Shown here piece after piece: positions 21,956-30,199 of a stretch of DNA of 59,751 nt; position 1 is the stretch's first letter, and each line of letters opens with the position of its first letter. Location of the stretch: the IMG/VR virus record IMGVR_UViG_3300044608_001438, positions 1-59,751 of that record. One strand, 5' to 3'. A program made the position numbers and the translations under genes. Below the pieces are notes generated by a model. That model was not told the origin of the DNA. It did no database searches and was given only the letters and a program-made list of their open reading frames with translations. Origin of the DNA: a virus.

Positions 21956-22044
21956 GTCCGGTCTAGGAACCGACTGCCGGTATCTATCATAGGCAAGAGG
22001 CAAGCGCAAGAAAACCGGCAATCGGAAAATTCCCGACGGATCCA

Positions 22045-22064
22045 AAGGTCTCGCGCGTGACCTT
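22045..22064. promoter_or_regulatory. dispersed palindrome site 9
   Basis: AAGGTCTCGCGCGTGACCTT, immediately left of the 18-bp iteron-like repeats. Confidence 0.8.
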
Positions 22065-22069
22065 ACGAA

Positions 22070-22108
22070 ATCCGAACGATTCCGAACGGGATCCGAACGA
22101 TTCCGAAC
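22070..22108. repeat. iteron-like direct repeat pair
   Basis: ATCCGAACGATTCCGAAC occurs exactly at 22070-22087 and 22091-22108, separated by GGG; a partial ACCGAACGGG follows at 22131. Each unit holds two TCCGAAC cores. The location in the largest non-coding region beside a palindrome suits an origin or operator. Confidence 0.6.
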
Positions 22109-22144
22109 CCTCCGTAATTCCCGGATAGTTACCGAACGGGAACG

Positions 22145-22180
22145 AAAAAAGCCGCCCCAAGGCTTCCCCAGGAACGGCTT
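22145..22180 (-). terminator. possible terminator
   Basis: On the minus strand AAGCCG...CGGCTTTTTT, a 6-bp stem with a long loop followed by a U-run. It would end transcription of the leftward genes starting at 22399 only if they extend this far. Confidence 0.4.
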
Positions 22181-22294
22181 CCCGGCTGATCGCTCCACCG
22201 GCATTTCAGCGCCCAAACGCGCATTGGAGCCGGTGATTCGGTTAGTTCACTGCGACAGCCTCAAAATCGACGCACTTTCCCTACGTCGATTCGC

Positions 22295-22399
22295 TCATGG
22301 TCCAAAGAGCGCCCACAGGATCCCGCAGGTAGCGACAGTGACAAGAGCGAGGAACCACCATCGCGGATAGTTCTCGCGATCATTCCACCAGTAGCTCAC
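22295..22399 (-). CDS. 34-aa membrane peptide
   Basis: Begins GTG SYWWNDRENYPRWW and continues with a hydrophobic helix (FLALVTVATCGILWALF). GGAGG lies eight bases upstream. It is the last gene before the large non-coding region. Function unknown. Confidence 0.55.
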   Translation of the reverse strand: MSYWWNDRENYPRWWFLALVTVATCGILWALFGP

Positions 22400-22452
22400 C
22401 GCCAAACCTCCAAAATAGCCCCATAGACGAACGCAACACGATAAACGCCCAA

Positions 22453-22701
22453 TCACCCGCCACGCGCAAACATCGACGCCACGCCAGCGGCCAGCAGCAT
22501 CCCAACGAGGAATCCGGCCAGGATCCAAACCGGCTGGATCCACGCCTGCCGGCGGACCGCACACCACACAGCCCGCTGACCATCCGCAAATCCGTCGCGG
22601 TACTCTTCCGATCCCCAGCAGACGATCGACAGCCCGTTGATCGTCCAACCGCACTCGACGATCCCTGGATCGTCTTCCGCGTCATCGTCCCATCGGACCA
22701 T
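22453..22701 (-). CDS. small single-pass membrane protein
   Basis: An 82-residue protein with a soluble acidic head (VRWDDDAEDDPGIVECGW), then RDGFADGQRAVWCAVRRQ and a C-terminal helix (ILAGFLVGMLLAAGVASM). AAGGA lies upstream of the ATG. Function unknown. Confidence 0.6.
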   Translation of the reverse strand: MVRWDDDAEDDPGIVECGWTINGLSIVCWGSEEYRDGFADGQRAVWCAVRRQAWIQPVWILAGFLVGMLLAAGVASMFARGG

Positions 22702-22882
22702 CGATTTTTCCTTCCAACTTCTTCGCGACCTCGGAACGCCGACCGGCCAGCGACTCACGGTATCGAGCGTAGCAGATCGCCGCCTTCTGGTCATCCGGCT
22801 TGTCTTCGCCAGCCATCGCCGCGATGCATCGGGAAACGTACTCACCCTCGTCTTCATTGGGTGTCGGTGTTGGGATCGGCAC
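22682..22882 (-). CDS. small conserved phage protein
   Basis: A 66-residue protein starting MPIPTPTPNEDEGEYVSRC, then DQKAAICYARYRES. It matches a common small phage pattern PxPxxxExxxxFxxRC...DQKxAIC of unknown role. It overlaps the genes on both sides. Confidence 0.65.
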   Translation of the reverse strand: MPIPTPTPNEDEGEYVSRCIAAMAGEDKPDDQKAAICYARYRESLAGRRSEVAKKLEGKIDGPMGR

Positions 22883-23393
22883 TGGTGGCTCCTTTGTGTA
22901 GTCCTTCGCGATCGAAACTTGCGACGCCTATCGGGGCGCATTCAATCAAGTCGGAACCAACGTACGGCATCCCGTTTGTATGCGGGGAGTATTCGCCGAA
23001 TCGAAAGTGAGTGACTGCGGTCAAAAACGGGTCAGTGACCAAAGGTGTCATATCCGGATGGACGTAGCGAGCCCCTTGCAATCCATTCTCTACGGCCAAT
23101 TCCAGCGCGAACATCACCCGCACCGCAGCATTGACTAGATGCGGCTCGGATCGATCGCCCAAGCGAAACTCGTTGAGATGGTTCATCGCATGGGCAATCT
23201 GCGATTCGATCGGAATCTTCTTCCAGTTTCCCGGCCCGTACTTGCGGGATCCAAACCCGCAGCACTGAGCGAGGAGTCGCAAGGCAAACGGCGGAACCTG
23301 TGAAAAGTCCGCCTCCGTGAATGACTGCCGCCCGCCCTGCTCGTTCTCTACTGTTTCACCCTCAGGCGCCACAGGCCACCTCCGGAAAATCAA
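22854..23393 (-). CDS. dATP/dGTP diphosphohydrolase-like (DUF5664-type) protein
   Basis: A 179-residue protein whose first 120 residues fit this helical family: GRQSFTEADFSQVPPFALRL, CGFGSRKYGPGNWKKIP, HAMNHLNEFRLGD and a later HLVNAAVRVMFALEL. The KYGPGNW and MNHLN...GD blocks correspond to the substrate and metal sites of MazZ-like enzymes that act on purine dNTPs. No PurZ-like gene was seen, so a fully modified genome is not implied. The last 50 residues are of unknown type. Confidence 0.65.
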   Translation of the reverse strand: MIFRRWPVAPEGETVENEQGGRQSFTEADFSQVPPFALRLLAQCCGFGSRKYGPGNWKKIPIESQIAHAMNHLNEFRLGDRSEPHLVNAAVRVMFALELAVENGLQGARYVHPDMTPLVTDPFLTAVTHFRFGEYSPHTNGMPYVGSDLIECAPIGVASFDREGLHKGATSADPNTDTQ

Positions 23394-23742
23394 CCTGAGT
23401 AAACACCCTGAGCCCGAGCCATTCCGCCACGGCCCGTTCAGCTCTTGCCACCTTCGATCGTTCCCATCCAGGTAGCAACAGGATCGCCGTCGCCGATTCG
23501 ACGATCGCTACCAGATCCCGCTTCGCAGCATCGCGCAGACTGAACCCGATCGCATCGAGGTTCTGCCAGTCGTAATCCTCAGGAAGCGTCGAAGGATCGA
23601 AGCCAGCCTGCTGATCCAGTTCGGCAGGATTGATCGGCTTGTGCCCGAGCATCTGCAAGAGCGCCGCCGCACGATAGAACGCCGGGAAGTTAAACTGCGG
23701 GATCCCCCGCATCGGTCCGGCTATGTACACAACTTCCGCCAC
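23362..23742 (-). CDS. DUF4406 / nucleoside deoxyribosyltransferase-like protein
   Basis: A 126-residue protein beginning VVYIAGPMRGIPQFNFPAF, the hallmark of the DUF4406 group in the nucleoside 2-deoxyribosyltransferase fold. DLVAIVESATAILLLPGWERSKVARAE follows, including the usual GWERSxGAxAE-like helix. It is probably a base or nucleoside modifying or salvage enzyme. It overlaps the DUF5664-like gene, so the two may serve one nucleotide pathway. Confidence 0.8.
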   Translation of the reverse strand: MAEVVYIAGPMRGIPQFNFPAFYRAAALLQMLGHKPINPAELDQQAGFDPSTLPEDYDWQNLDAIGFSLRDAAKRDLVAIVESATAILLLPGWERSKVARAERAVAEWLGLRVFTQVDFPEVACGA

Positions 23743-24022
23743 TGGCCCACTCCTCGTAGATTCGATATGTCAGGCGGTACGCCGCCCAGAACGCGTCGCC
23801 GTGATGGTCGCCCTTCTCATGCCACGAAAGACAGTGAGCAACCTCATGGGCAAGCATAAACGCTTGCACGTCGTCAGGGTAGTTCGCCTGCAGATCGATT
23901 CGAAAAGATTCTCCGTCATGCCAAGTCAGCGCGAAGAAACTATCCATCCCGCGCGTACGACGGATCCGCAAGCGAAGCGCTGGGAACTCTTTCCGGTATC
24001 GCGCCGCCAGCGATCGCCACAT
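23690..24022 (-). CDS. small zinc metallopeptidase-like protein
   Basis: A 110-residue protein with MLAHEVAHCLSWHEKGDHHG: HEVAH is a HExxH zinc site, and the second H...HGxxFW follows as in SprT/WLM-like domains. Whether it cuts peptides is unknown. Confidence 0.7.
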   Translation of the reverse strand: MWRSLAARYRKEFPALRLRIRRTRGMDSFFALTWHDGESFRIDLQANYPDDVQAFMLAHEVAHCLSWHEKGDHHGDAFWAAYRLTYRIYEEWASGGSCVHSRTDAGDPAV

Positions 24023-24023
24023 C

Positions 24024-25019
24024 TCAGGAGCTCCGCACGCGGTAGTCAGGAGTGATCCTTGGAATCGTTACGTCGTACTGGCCATCCCTTGCCACGTCGA
24101 TCCATGCGAAGGACCAATCCCACTTGTTGATTCTTGCATAGCGCGGATGCATCACGCAGAGACACCCTTGCGACCAAGAGAACGCTTCCTTCTTGTCCCA
24201 GGTCGGATGCGGTTGCATCGATGAGGAGTGCCCGTGAGCCGTTAGCGTCGAGGCATTGGTCCGGAGGAACGCGCCGCGTGCCTGATTGACCGGACTTGTC
24301 AAACCCTTCGGCAGTTCGTGACCGTGAAAGATCGGCAACATCCCCGCCATGATCGGTCGCTGATCCTCGACCTTCTCAATACCGAACCGCTCGAACTCGA
24401 GCAGCGACTCAATGAAGCATTGCGGGACGTCGTAGATTTCCGGCGCCCTTTGCCAGATGAACCGCTCCCATCGCTCCTCATGGTTCCCGAGCTTGTAGAT
24501 GAACCGCGCCTTCGGGAACTTCTTCCGCAACCACGCCAAAGAATCGACAACGATCTTGCGCTCCTCGTTGAGCCTCGGCGCCCGCGGCTCTTGATCCCAT
24601 CGACTAGCGCGATAGAAGTCGGCCCAATCACCATTCAGCAACAGAACATCCGGCTTGCGTTTTCTGCCCCACTCAACAGCCGCTTCGATTACCGCGCCGA
24701 CGTGGAACGGTACGTGAGCGTCAGACAGCGAAAGAACTTTCAGGCCTGCGCCCAAATCGAACGGCAGCCAATCTTCCGCGAGGCTCTTGGGGAACCCTTT
24801 CCCCAGTGTGTCCTTCGCGCGGCCGTCCGGTCGATGCTTCCGTGTTCGGTCGCCGTTGGATCCCGTATGGGTCCGGATCGCACTTCGCGCCTGCTCGATA
24901 CTCGTGAAGTCCGCCGGGTACTTCTTCGCAAGCATTCTTGCCAGAGCGATCTTGTTCATCCCAGGATTGTTTGCGATCGCTTCCAACGCGAGTTGACCAG
25001 AGCGTGTAATTGACTTCAT
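24024..25019 (-). CDS. calcineurin-like metallophosphoesterase with N-terminal HTH
   Basis: A 331-residue protein. Residues 1-65 are helical and HTH-like (ALARMLAKKYPADFTSIEQA). The phosphoesterase core shows the ordered metal motifs DAH (in SLSDAHVPFH), GDW (NGDWADF), GNHEER, GHE and AHGHS. It likely hydrolyses a phosphodiester; DNA repair-type phage enzymes and nucleotide phosphatases both look like this. The start has GGAGG at a good distance and lies 11 bases left of a palindrome. Confidence 0.88.
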   Translation of the reverse strand: MKSITRSGQLALEAIANNPGMNKIALARMLAKKYPADFTSIEQARSAIRTHTGSNGDRTRKHRPDGRAKDTLGKGFPKSLAEDWLPFDLGAGLKVLSLSDAHVPFHVGAVIEAAVEWGRKRKPDVLLLNGDWADFYRASRWDQEPRAPRLNEERKIVVDSLAWLRKKFPKARFIYKLGNHEERWERFIWQRAPEIYDVPQCFIESLLEFERFGIEKVEDQRPIMAGMLPIFHGHELPKGLTSPVNQARGAFLRTNASTLTAHGHSSSMQPHPTWDKKEAFSWSQGCLCVMHPRYARINKWDWSFAWIDVARDGQYDVTIPRITPDYRVRSS

Positions 25020-25029
25020 GCTACCTCCA

Positions 25030-25049
25030 GAGGTCACGCGCGCGACCTT
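25030..25049. promoter_or_regulatory. dispersed palindrome site 10
   Basis: GAGGTCACGCGCGCGACCTT, between the phosphoesterase start and the stop at 25050. Confidence 0.7.
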
Positions 25050-25265
25050 TCAATCGTCGCTGCGAAAAATCAAACCGGCGATGAATAAACACCCGCCGAC
25101 CGCCATCAGAAACCACGCGAGCGGATTCGACAAGAGACCGACTGCCAGAGCGACCACCGGCCCGACAACCGGGAACAGAGCGAACAGAACAGGGAATAAA
25201 AAAAGCCCCGCGCCGCACATCAGCAGCACGAGGCCACACCCACTGAGACAGCCACCGCCGCTCAT
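25050..25265 (-). CDS. small multi-pass membrane protein
   Basis: A 71-residue, mostly hydrophobic protein with two to three helices (LVLLMCGAGLFLFPVLFALF, then GPVVALAVGLL and WFLMAVGGCLFIAGL). The ATGA overlap with the upstream stop fixes the start. It is part of the membrane/secretion cluster 25050-27399 and might be holin-like. Confidence 0.6.
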   Translation of the reverse strand: MSGGGCLSGCGLVLLMCGAGLFLFPVLFALFPVVGPVVALAVGLLSNPLAWFLMAVGGCLFIAGLIFRSDD

Positions 25266-25534
25266 TTCTTCGGCTCGACAATGACGGCCGACAGCTTCTC
25301 TTTCAGCGCGGCTTCCTTCTCGGCTTGGTCCGCCTCCAGGACGATCCGCTTGAGGATCGCTAGTTCTTCGGCGCTGATGCCATCGGTCAGGTCGACGCCC
25401 TTCTTCTTGCTCCAACGGACAGCGACTACAAGAGTCACCACCGCGAGAACAAATAGAAGCCCGAGCACGAACAACAGGCCAACCGCCCAAAAGATCCCCG
25501 ACGCAATACCGCCCAGACTCTCGATCGATTCCAC
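25262..25534 (-). CDS. membrane protein with charged coiled-coil tail
   Basis: A 90-residue protein: one hydrophobic helix near residues 10-42 (FWAVGLLFVLGLLFVLAVV), basic RWSKKKG, then an acidic helical tail (SAEELAILKRIVLEADQAEK). The GTG start has GGAGG eight bases upstream. Function unknown. Confidence 0.6.
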   Translation of the reverse strand: MESIESLGGIASGIFWAVGLLFVLGLLFVLAVVTLVVAVRWSKKKGVDLTDGISAEELAILKRIVLEADQAEKEAALKEKLSAVIVEPKK

Positions 25535-25536
25535 TT

Positions 25537-26175
25537 TCAAATCCTCCACTTGGTGAGCATATAGACGACGGCCAGCGTCAGCAGGCACAGCATCGAAAAA
25601 ACAAACAGGATGAAGATCCCACCGAGCACCCACGCGACGCCCGCTACCGTGTTCCTCACCGGAGTCCTGGGAACCCCGAACAGGTTCCCATCAGGCACCG
25701 ACGACTCCGGGGACCACGGCATCGCGAACGATGGATCGCATTGACCATCCGGACAATCCGGAGCCTGGATCGCTTCCGCCGGTCCTGGATCGAGGTTGTG
25801 GGCCTGCTTCATCGCCTCATACAGAGCCTCAGCGGTCTTCGGGATGTTCTCCCGCGACGCCTTGTAGACGACGCCACCGTCAGCCCTTTGCAGCGTCACG
25901 CATGGAAGATCCGCCGCGGAGATGAAAGCCGAATAGCGCTGGATCATCAGGGCATCCGCCGGGTAGTGGTGCCAATGAGTCTTCCGCTTGAGGTCACGCA
26001 ATCGCGCGTCCGAATCGAACCACTTCACCAAGATCGCTTCCGATGGACTCTCTTTCCAGTTCGGCGACGTCCAAACAGACAGGAAGTATTTCTCGCCGTC
26101 TGCCGGACGATCCGGGACCGCCTGAGCCATGACTGACGAACATAGAACAAGGAACATCAACAGCCCGCGCATCAT
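25537..26175 (-). CDS. secreted/membrane-anchored thioredoxin-fold-like protein
   Basis: A 212-residue protein with an N-terminal signal (MMRGLLMFLVLCSSVMAQA), a 100-residue outer domain (FLSVWTSPNWKESP...DLPCVTLQRADGGVVYKASR) that resembles a degenerate thioredoxin-like fold, a Pro/Cys linker and a C-terminal membrane helix (WVLGGIFILFVFSMLCLLTL). It probably acts in the envelope. The exact role is unknown. Confidence 0.65.
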   Translation of the reverse strand: MMRGLLMFLVLCSSVMAQAVPDRPADGEKYFLSVWTSPNWKESPSEAILVKWFDSDARLRDLKRKTHWHHYPADALMIQRYSAFISAADLPCVTLQRADGGVVYKASRENIPKTAEALYEAMKQAHNLDPGPAEAIQAPDCPDGQCDPSFAMPWSPESSVPDGNLFGVPRTPVRNTVAGVAWVLGGIFILFVFSMLCLLTLAVVYMLTKWRI

Positions 26176-26176
26176 C

Positions 26177-26821
26177 TCACCTCGATGGATAGTTTCCGAC
26201 CAACAGCTTCGCGCCGCCCTGGTAGCACCTCTCGCAAACGGTAGTCGACGGAACGCCATCGATCCAGTCGGTATGCCACTGTTGGCCGATCGTTTCGCGG
26301 TTGCAGCTCGCGCACTTGAGCCCACCGGTCTTCACTTCGCCCAGCAACTGCACCGGGCGCGGACAGCGACCATCTGGACAACTCGATTCCGGCATAACAG
26401 GGACGGGAACCATCGGGACTTCTTCTTGCGGAAGAATCACCGGCTCTGGGTTCGGATACGGTGTCGGTCCGATCTGCGGGTAGGCTGGTTCTACATAGGG
26501 CGCCGGCTGATAGTTCGGGTAGCTCGGTTGTGGCTGGAATCGAGCACGGCGGGAACGGAATCGATTGAGCACCCAGCAATCTTTGATCTCGTTCAGAGCG
26601 GCCTTGTTGACCAGCCCGAGCTCAGCTTCTGCCGACTTGATCTCACCGCGCGGCCGGCGCAGTTCAACCTGTCGCGGCTTCGCGTCCTCATCGGCGCGAA
26701 AGACGATCGCCGCGCCTACGCCAACGATCGCCGCGGCTAGCAACACGGCACAGAGCCCGAACAGCGCAGCGGTCCCCGCGCTCAAAGCCACCACCAACGG
26801 ACTCGACTTGTCTTCGTTCAC
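26177..26821 (-). CDS. membrane protein with Pro/Tyr-rich region and zinc finger
   Basis: A 214-residue protein: helix at residues 10-40 (VALSAGTAALFGLCAVLLAA), a Pro/Tyr-rich stretch in the middle (YPNYQPAPYVEPAYPQIGP), and a C-terminal four-Cys knuckle (CASCNRE...CERCYQGG). It is directly coupled to the lipoprotein gene upstream. Function unknown. Confidence 0.65.
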   Translation of the reverse strand: MNEDKSSPLVVALSAGTAALFGLCAVLLAAAIVGVGAAIVFRADEDAKPRQVELRRPRGEIKSAEAELGLVNKAALNEIKDCWVLNRFRSRRARFQPQPSYPNYQPAPYVEPAYPQIGPTPYPNPEPVILPQEEVPMVPVPVMPESSCPDGRCPRPVQLLGEVKTGGLKCASCNRETIGQQWHTDWIDGVPSTTVCERCYQGGAKLLVGNYPSR

Positions 26822-27399
26822 TTCCTCACCTCATAACCGGGATAAAGCAATGGACCAACTGGAGAGTACAACGCCGAAGCCGCGAAGCCACCGTAGCCGC
26901 GCCAGTTCTTCAAGAACTCCTGCTTCGGGATCCAAATGTAATTCTGAACCCGGTTGTTGTCATTCAGCAAGGCAAATTCCTGGCCATCTTTGCGAGTAAA
27001 TCCGCAGAAGTGAACGCAATGGCTCGGGAAGTACCAGATGATCGCACCGCGCCGCGTCTCGCTCGCCCAGTCCAGGAACGACGGATCGCCGTCTTCGGTG
27101 TAGACGAACGGGATCCGATTGACTGACCAAATCCGCTTGATCGAGTCCGCCGTCTGACCGCCTGCGTAGCTCTTGCGGAACCCGTCGGCCAGCGCCAGCT
27201 GATGCTGCCAGCGCAGATGATAGACGCTCGACGCAATGACGCACGAGCCGGACCCTTTGGCGTCGGTCCAGTTCCACGGACGCAATCCGACCGGCAGGTT
27301 CGCAGCAGGAACCTCGACCGGAGGCGCAGGGAGCTGAACCACCCGCGACGAACGCCCACATCCGACCAAGAAAAGCAGCAGCAGCAAACAAAATCGCAT
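26818..27399 (-). CDS. lipoprotein with papain-like cysteine peptidase features
   Basis: A 193-residue protein. Residues 1-15 are a lipoprotein signal with lipobox (LLFLVGCG). The mature part has GSGSCVIASSVYHLRWQHQ (possible nucleophile Cys), HCVHFCGF (possible His) and LLNDNN (possible Asn/Asp), in the order of C39/papain-like peptidases. It may be a lysis or entry-exclusion factor, or act on the cell envelope; a clear endolysin is otherwise missing. Confidence 0.65.
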   Translation of the reverse strand: MRFCLLLLLFLVGCGRSSRVVQLPAPPVEVPAANLPVGLRPWNWTDAKGSGSCVIASSVYHLRWQHQLALADGFRKSYAGGQTADSIKRIWSVNRIPFVYTEDGDPSFLDWASETRRGAIIWYFPSHCVHFCGFTRKDGQEFALLNDNNRVQNYIWIPKQEFLKNWRGYGGFAASALYSPVGPLLYPGYEVRK

Positions 27400-27444
27400 A
27401 GGTCACCCCCGCGAGGGTTGTACCCTTCTGGGTGTCACTTTGGG

Positions 27445-28134
27445 TTAGATAGATGGGTACCAGCGACGACACGCCGGGTCAGCCACCGCTTTCAGCCGGA
27501 ACGATTCTCGATGCTGCGGCTTGGCGTTCGTGTACCAATCATCCGAGCCATAGCCGGACGCATGAGCCGCCGATGTTTCGCCCCAGCGATAGACGTACTG
27601 AGGAGGACCATAAAGGCATGGATCGATCATCCCAAGCCGTTCGAAATTAGCGATCGATTCCTGGTCGTAGGAACATTTAGCAGACTGAGAGAGATTGCCT
27701 TCAAAGACCTCCCGCCACATCGCGCAGGATCCCCAGAATCGACCCGCCCCGGATTCCGGCTGGAGCGTCCCGGTGTAGGTCGAGTAGACCGTAGCAGGCT
27801 TCGAAAATGGTCCGTGTCGGAGCGCCTTCGAGTGATTCAGCAGATGATGAGGGAAGTACAGGTCATCATCATCCCAAATCGCCACCGCCTCGAAATCCAG
27901 ATCGGCACACTCAGAAAACCCCAGCAGATACTTTTGCGGGAGCGTCGGAACCCTCGCCCCAGTTTGGACAACAATCACATCCGAAGGCGCATCCGTTGCA
28001 TCGATCGTCCCAAGATCATCAATCAAGCATAGATAGGCGTCATCGTCTTTCGCCTGCTGCTTGAAGCACCATATCGCATTCCAGACAAGTTCAGGACGTC
28101 GCCCATAGGTCGGACATAAACAGAGAAACCGCAT
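27445..28134 (-). CDS. family 2-like glycosyltransferase
   Basis: A 229-residue protein. The start MRFLCLCPTYGRRPELVWNA and the DDDD metal/nucleotide-sugar site (AVAIWDDDDLYFPHHL) fit GT-A glycosyltransferases, and a later GSCAMWREVFEG with SYDQESIANF supports the acceptor half. It would move a sugar from a nucleotide donor. Its position beside another glycosyltransferase and a Thr-rich virion protein suggests virion glycosylation. Confidence 0.8.
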   Translation of the reverse strand: MRFLCLCPTYGRRPELVWNAIWCFKQQAKDDDAYLCLIDDLGTIDATDAPSDVIVVQTGARVPTLPQKYLLGFSECADLDFEAVAIWDDDDLYFPHHLLNHSKALRHGPFSKPATVYSTYTGTLQPESGAGRFWGSCAMWREVFEGNLSQSAKCSYDQESIANFERLGMIDPCLYGPPQYVYRWGETSAAHASGYGSDDWYTNAKPQHRESFRLKAVADPACRRWYPSI

Positions 28135-28153
28135 CGCCACCCCCTAGCGTCCA

Positions 28154-28173
28154 AAGGTCTCACGTGAGACCTT
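28154..28173. promoter_or_regulatory. dispersed palindrome site 11 (perfect, longest)
   Basis: AAGGTCTCACGTGAGACCTT. The symmetry extends to 26 bp (28151-28176). It lies between the two glycosyltransferase genes. Confidence 0.85.
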
Positions 28174-28176
28174 TGG

Positions 28177-30195
28177 TTATGACCGATCGCAAGTTCCCTT
28201 GCAACCATTGCGGCACTCCGTTTCGCAGGCTTTTTCCTCGGCTCTCCTGATCGCTTCATCGATCAGGCTTTCCTCAAGTCTCAACGGATTGAGCCGGAAG
28301 GCCAGCGCCCAGCCTTCGCGCTTGAGTGTAGCCGCCGCGCCGATCCGCAGCTTTTCCGCCCAAGTCCACTTCTCGGAGTTCTCTTTGACGTTCTTGAGAA
28401 TCCAGGCGTATGGCTCTGGTTGTTTGCAGATCGTCGGCCCCCAATAGTCCATCTGCAGCGCGACGGCTTTGCACGAACATCCTGGACGCTCAGTGACTCC
28501 AAGCGACTCGAGCATCCTGAACATTTCAGTACCGGGACCAAATCCAGGCGGCCAAGGAATGATAGTAGACTTTGGCCGGAACTCCTCGACCTTGGAAAGG
28601 ATCGTCAGGCCCCATTGGCTCGGCCCATGATGCGCGACAAACCAATCTGAATTCTCCGACAGGAACGCCTTCATCGCGTCCCACATTCCGTCCTTCCCAT
28701 CGTCGCCGATTTCCCCATTGGCCTGAGTGTCATGGATCGCGATACACCTGGATACCATCGGACCCCATGCCTTCAACTCCTCGCCTAGTCGTTCGCCGTT
28801 GGCGCGCGTGTCGAGGAACAGGAAGTCGCACGCCTCTGGCTGTCGCGGGTGATTGTGGTCCCAAGGAACGATCCTTGCCGCCCCGTACCGCTCAGCGTAG
28901 TCCTGGATGGCGTCCTGCTCTTCGTTGTAGCTCGTTACCTCACACCCAGCCACAACCAGCGGGAAAACGGACTCACGACGCTTGGCTAGTTCCACTGCCT
29001 TTTTGCACCCCTTCGCGTGGTGAATGATCGCGTCGAAATGCTCGTTCAAGTCTCGCGGATTCGCTCGCAGGAAGTCGAGCACTCCCGGAATGTCGAACAC
29101 ATGAGACGGCTGGGGATGATTGATCGGCCTACCGGATGGAGCCGTTGGAGGTCCTGCCGGTGGAACGTAGCCGACCGGGTCAGCGACAATCTGCTGCCAC
29201 TTCTCTTCCGGCAGACCTTCTCCCATAAAGTGCTGTCGGATCGGCTCGATGTCGCGACCGAGTTCCTGGAAGCCGATCACATAGTTCCGAACCTTCCCCT
29301 CCATCGTGTATCGATATCGCGCACCCTCTGGACGCCCGAATCGATGCCACCACCCGAGCCCTGGAACGCAATAGGTCGCACTTCCTCGCGCTAGGTACTT
29401 CGCGTGAATATACCCTTCCTCGCCACCGAACTCCCGGAAGTCACGATTGAATCCAGGCCAAGATTCCCGCCGCGCCAGGAACATCCCGAGGCCCTGAGCA
29501 GGAACCTTAAACGGATCCACGGTGAGTTCGTTCGGCGGTCGATTCCACGATGTCATGAGTGGACGGATCCTTGGGACAAAACGCCTCAAAGCCATCTCAT
29601 GCCCAGCGTATGGGATGCGATCCGGAATATCGAACCCAAGATCGATCCTCTTCATCTCAAGACTAGATCCGACCTCAAAGAACACACAGTTCCCATCCTG
29701 ATCCGGATGAACGGAAAACACCTGCCCGTCAGCCGTCGCCCACGCAGTCGCCCAAATCCCCCACATCTGGCCACGCCAAACCATATCGAAGTGCGTCGAT
29801 CCCCACTTCAATCCATCGTAGTAAATCGGACCGGTAAGCATCGAGTCGCGATATGACGCCTGATGCGTCACCGAATAAGCACGACCCAAGAAATTCGGCT
29901 GAAGCAACACGTGACAATCGAGCACCAAGACCCAATCACCGATCGCATTGTCGAAAATCGCCTGACGCGGTTGAGTCGTTGAGTTTGGCCCGTGGTACTC
30001 AATGAACCGAACCGGAACCAATTGCACCTTGTCGCAAAACGACTTGAGCTCGCGCGAGTGAGCACTTCCAGGAGACGCATCGATTACTAGGATCTCAGCC
30101 ACATCGTAAAGATTCTGGTAGGCGAGAATCGACTGAATGGTAAATACTGCGCCGTGAAAATCTTCGTAGTGAGCCATCCCGATAGAAATCGTCAT
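28177..30195 (-). CDS. large two-domain glycosyltransferase-like protein
   Basis: A 672-residue protein. The N-terminal 300 residues fit a GT2 enzyme: TISIGMAHYEDF, ILVIDASPGS, and WVLVLDCHVLLQPNFLG with a DCH in place of the usual DxD, later EFGGEEGYIHAKYL. The second half (from about residue 360, HFDAIIHHAKGCKKAVELA...DFLFLDT) resembles a Rossmann-type class I enzyme, possibly a methyltransferase. The C-terminus is Cys-rich (CSCKAVALQMDYWGP, CETECRNGCKGTC). The start MTISIGM abuts the mucin-like gene. Confidence 0.75.
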   Translation of the reverse strand: MTISIGMAHYEDFHGAVFTIQSILAYQNLYDVAEILVIDASPGSAHSRELKSFCDKVQLVPVRFIEYHGPNSTTQPRQAIFDNAIGDWVLVLDCHVLLQPNFLGRAYSVTHQASYRDSMLTGPIYYDGLKWGSTHFDMVWRGQMWGIWATAWATADGQVFSVHPDQDGNCVFFEVGSSLEMKRIDLGFDIPDRIPYAGHEMALRRFVPRIRPLMTSWNRPPNELTVDPFKVPAQGLGMFLARRESWPGFNRDFREFGGEEGYIHAKYLARGSATYCVPGLGWWHRFGRPEGARYRYTMEGKVRNYVIGFQELGRDIEPIRQHFMGEGLPEEKWQQIVADPVGYVPPAGPPTAPSGRPINHPQPSHVFDIPGVLDFLRANPRDLNEHFDAIIHHAKGCKKAVELAKRRESVFPLVVAGCEVTSYNEEQDAIQDYAERYGAARIVPWDHNHPRQPEACDFLFLDTRANGERLGEELKAWGPMVSRCIAIHDTQANGEIGDDGKDGMWDAMKAFLSENSDWFVAHHGPSQWGLTILSKVEEFRPKSTIIPWPPGFGPGTEMFRMLESLGVTERPGCSCKAVALQMDYWGPTICKQPEPYAWILKNVKENSEKWTWAEKLRIGAAATLKREGWALAFRLNPLRLEESLIDEAIRRAEEKACETECRNGCKGTCDRS

Positions 30196-30199
30196 TGCG

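Noticed and set aside
21920-22216. Minus-strand ORF of 98 codons
   Set aside because: It would run through the sRNA promoter, a palindrome and the iteron-like repeats; Arg-rich shadow composition.
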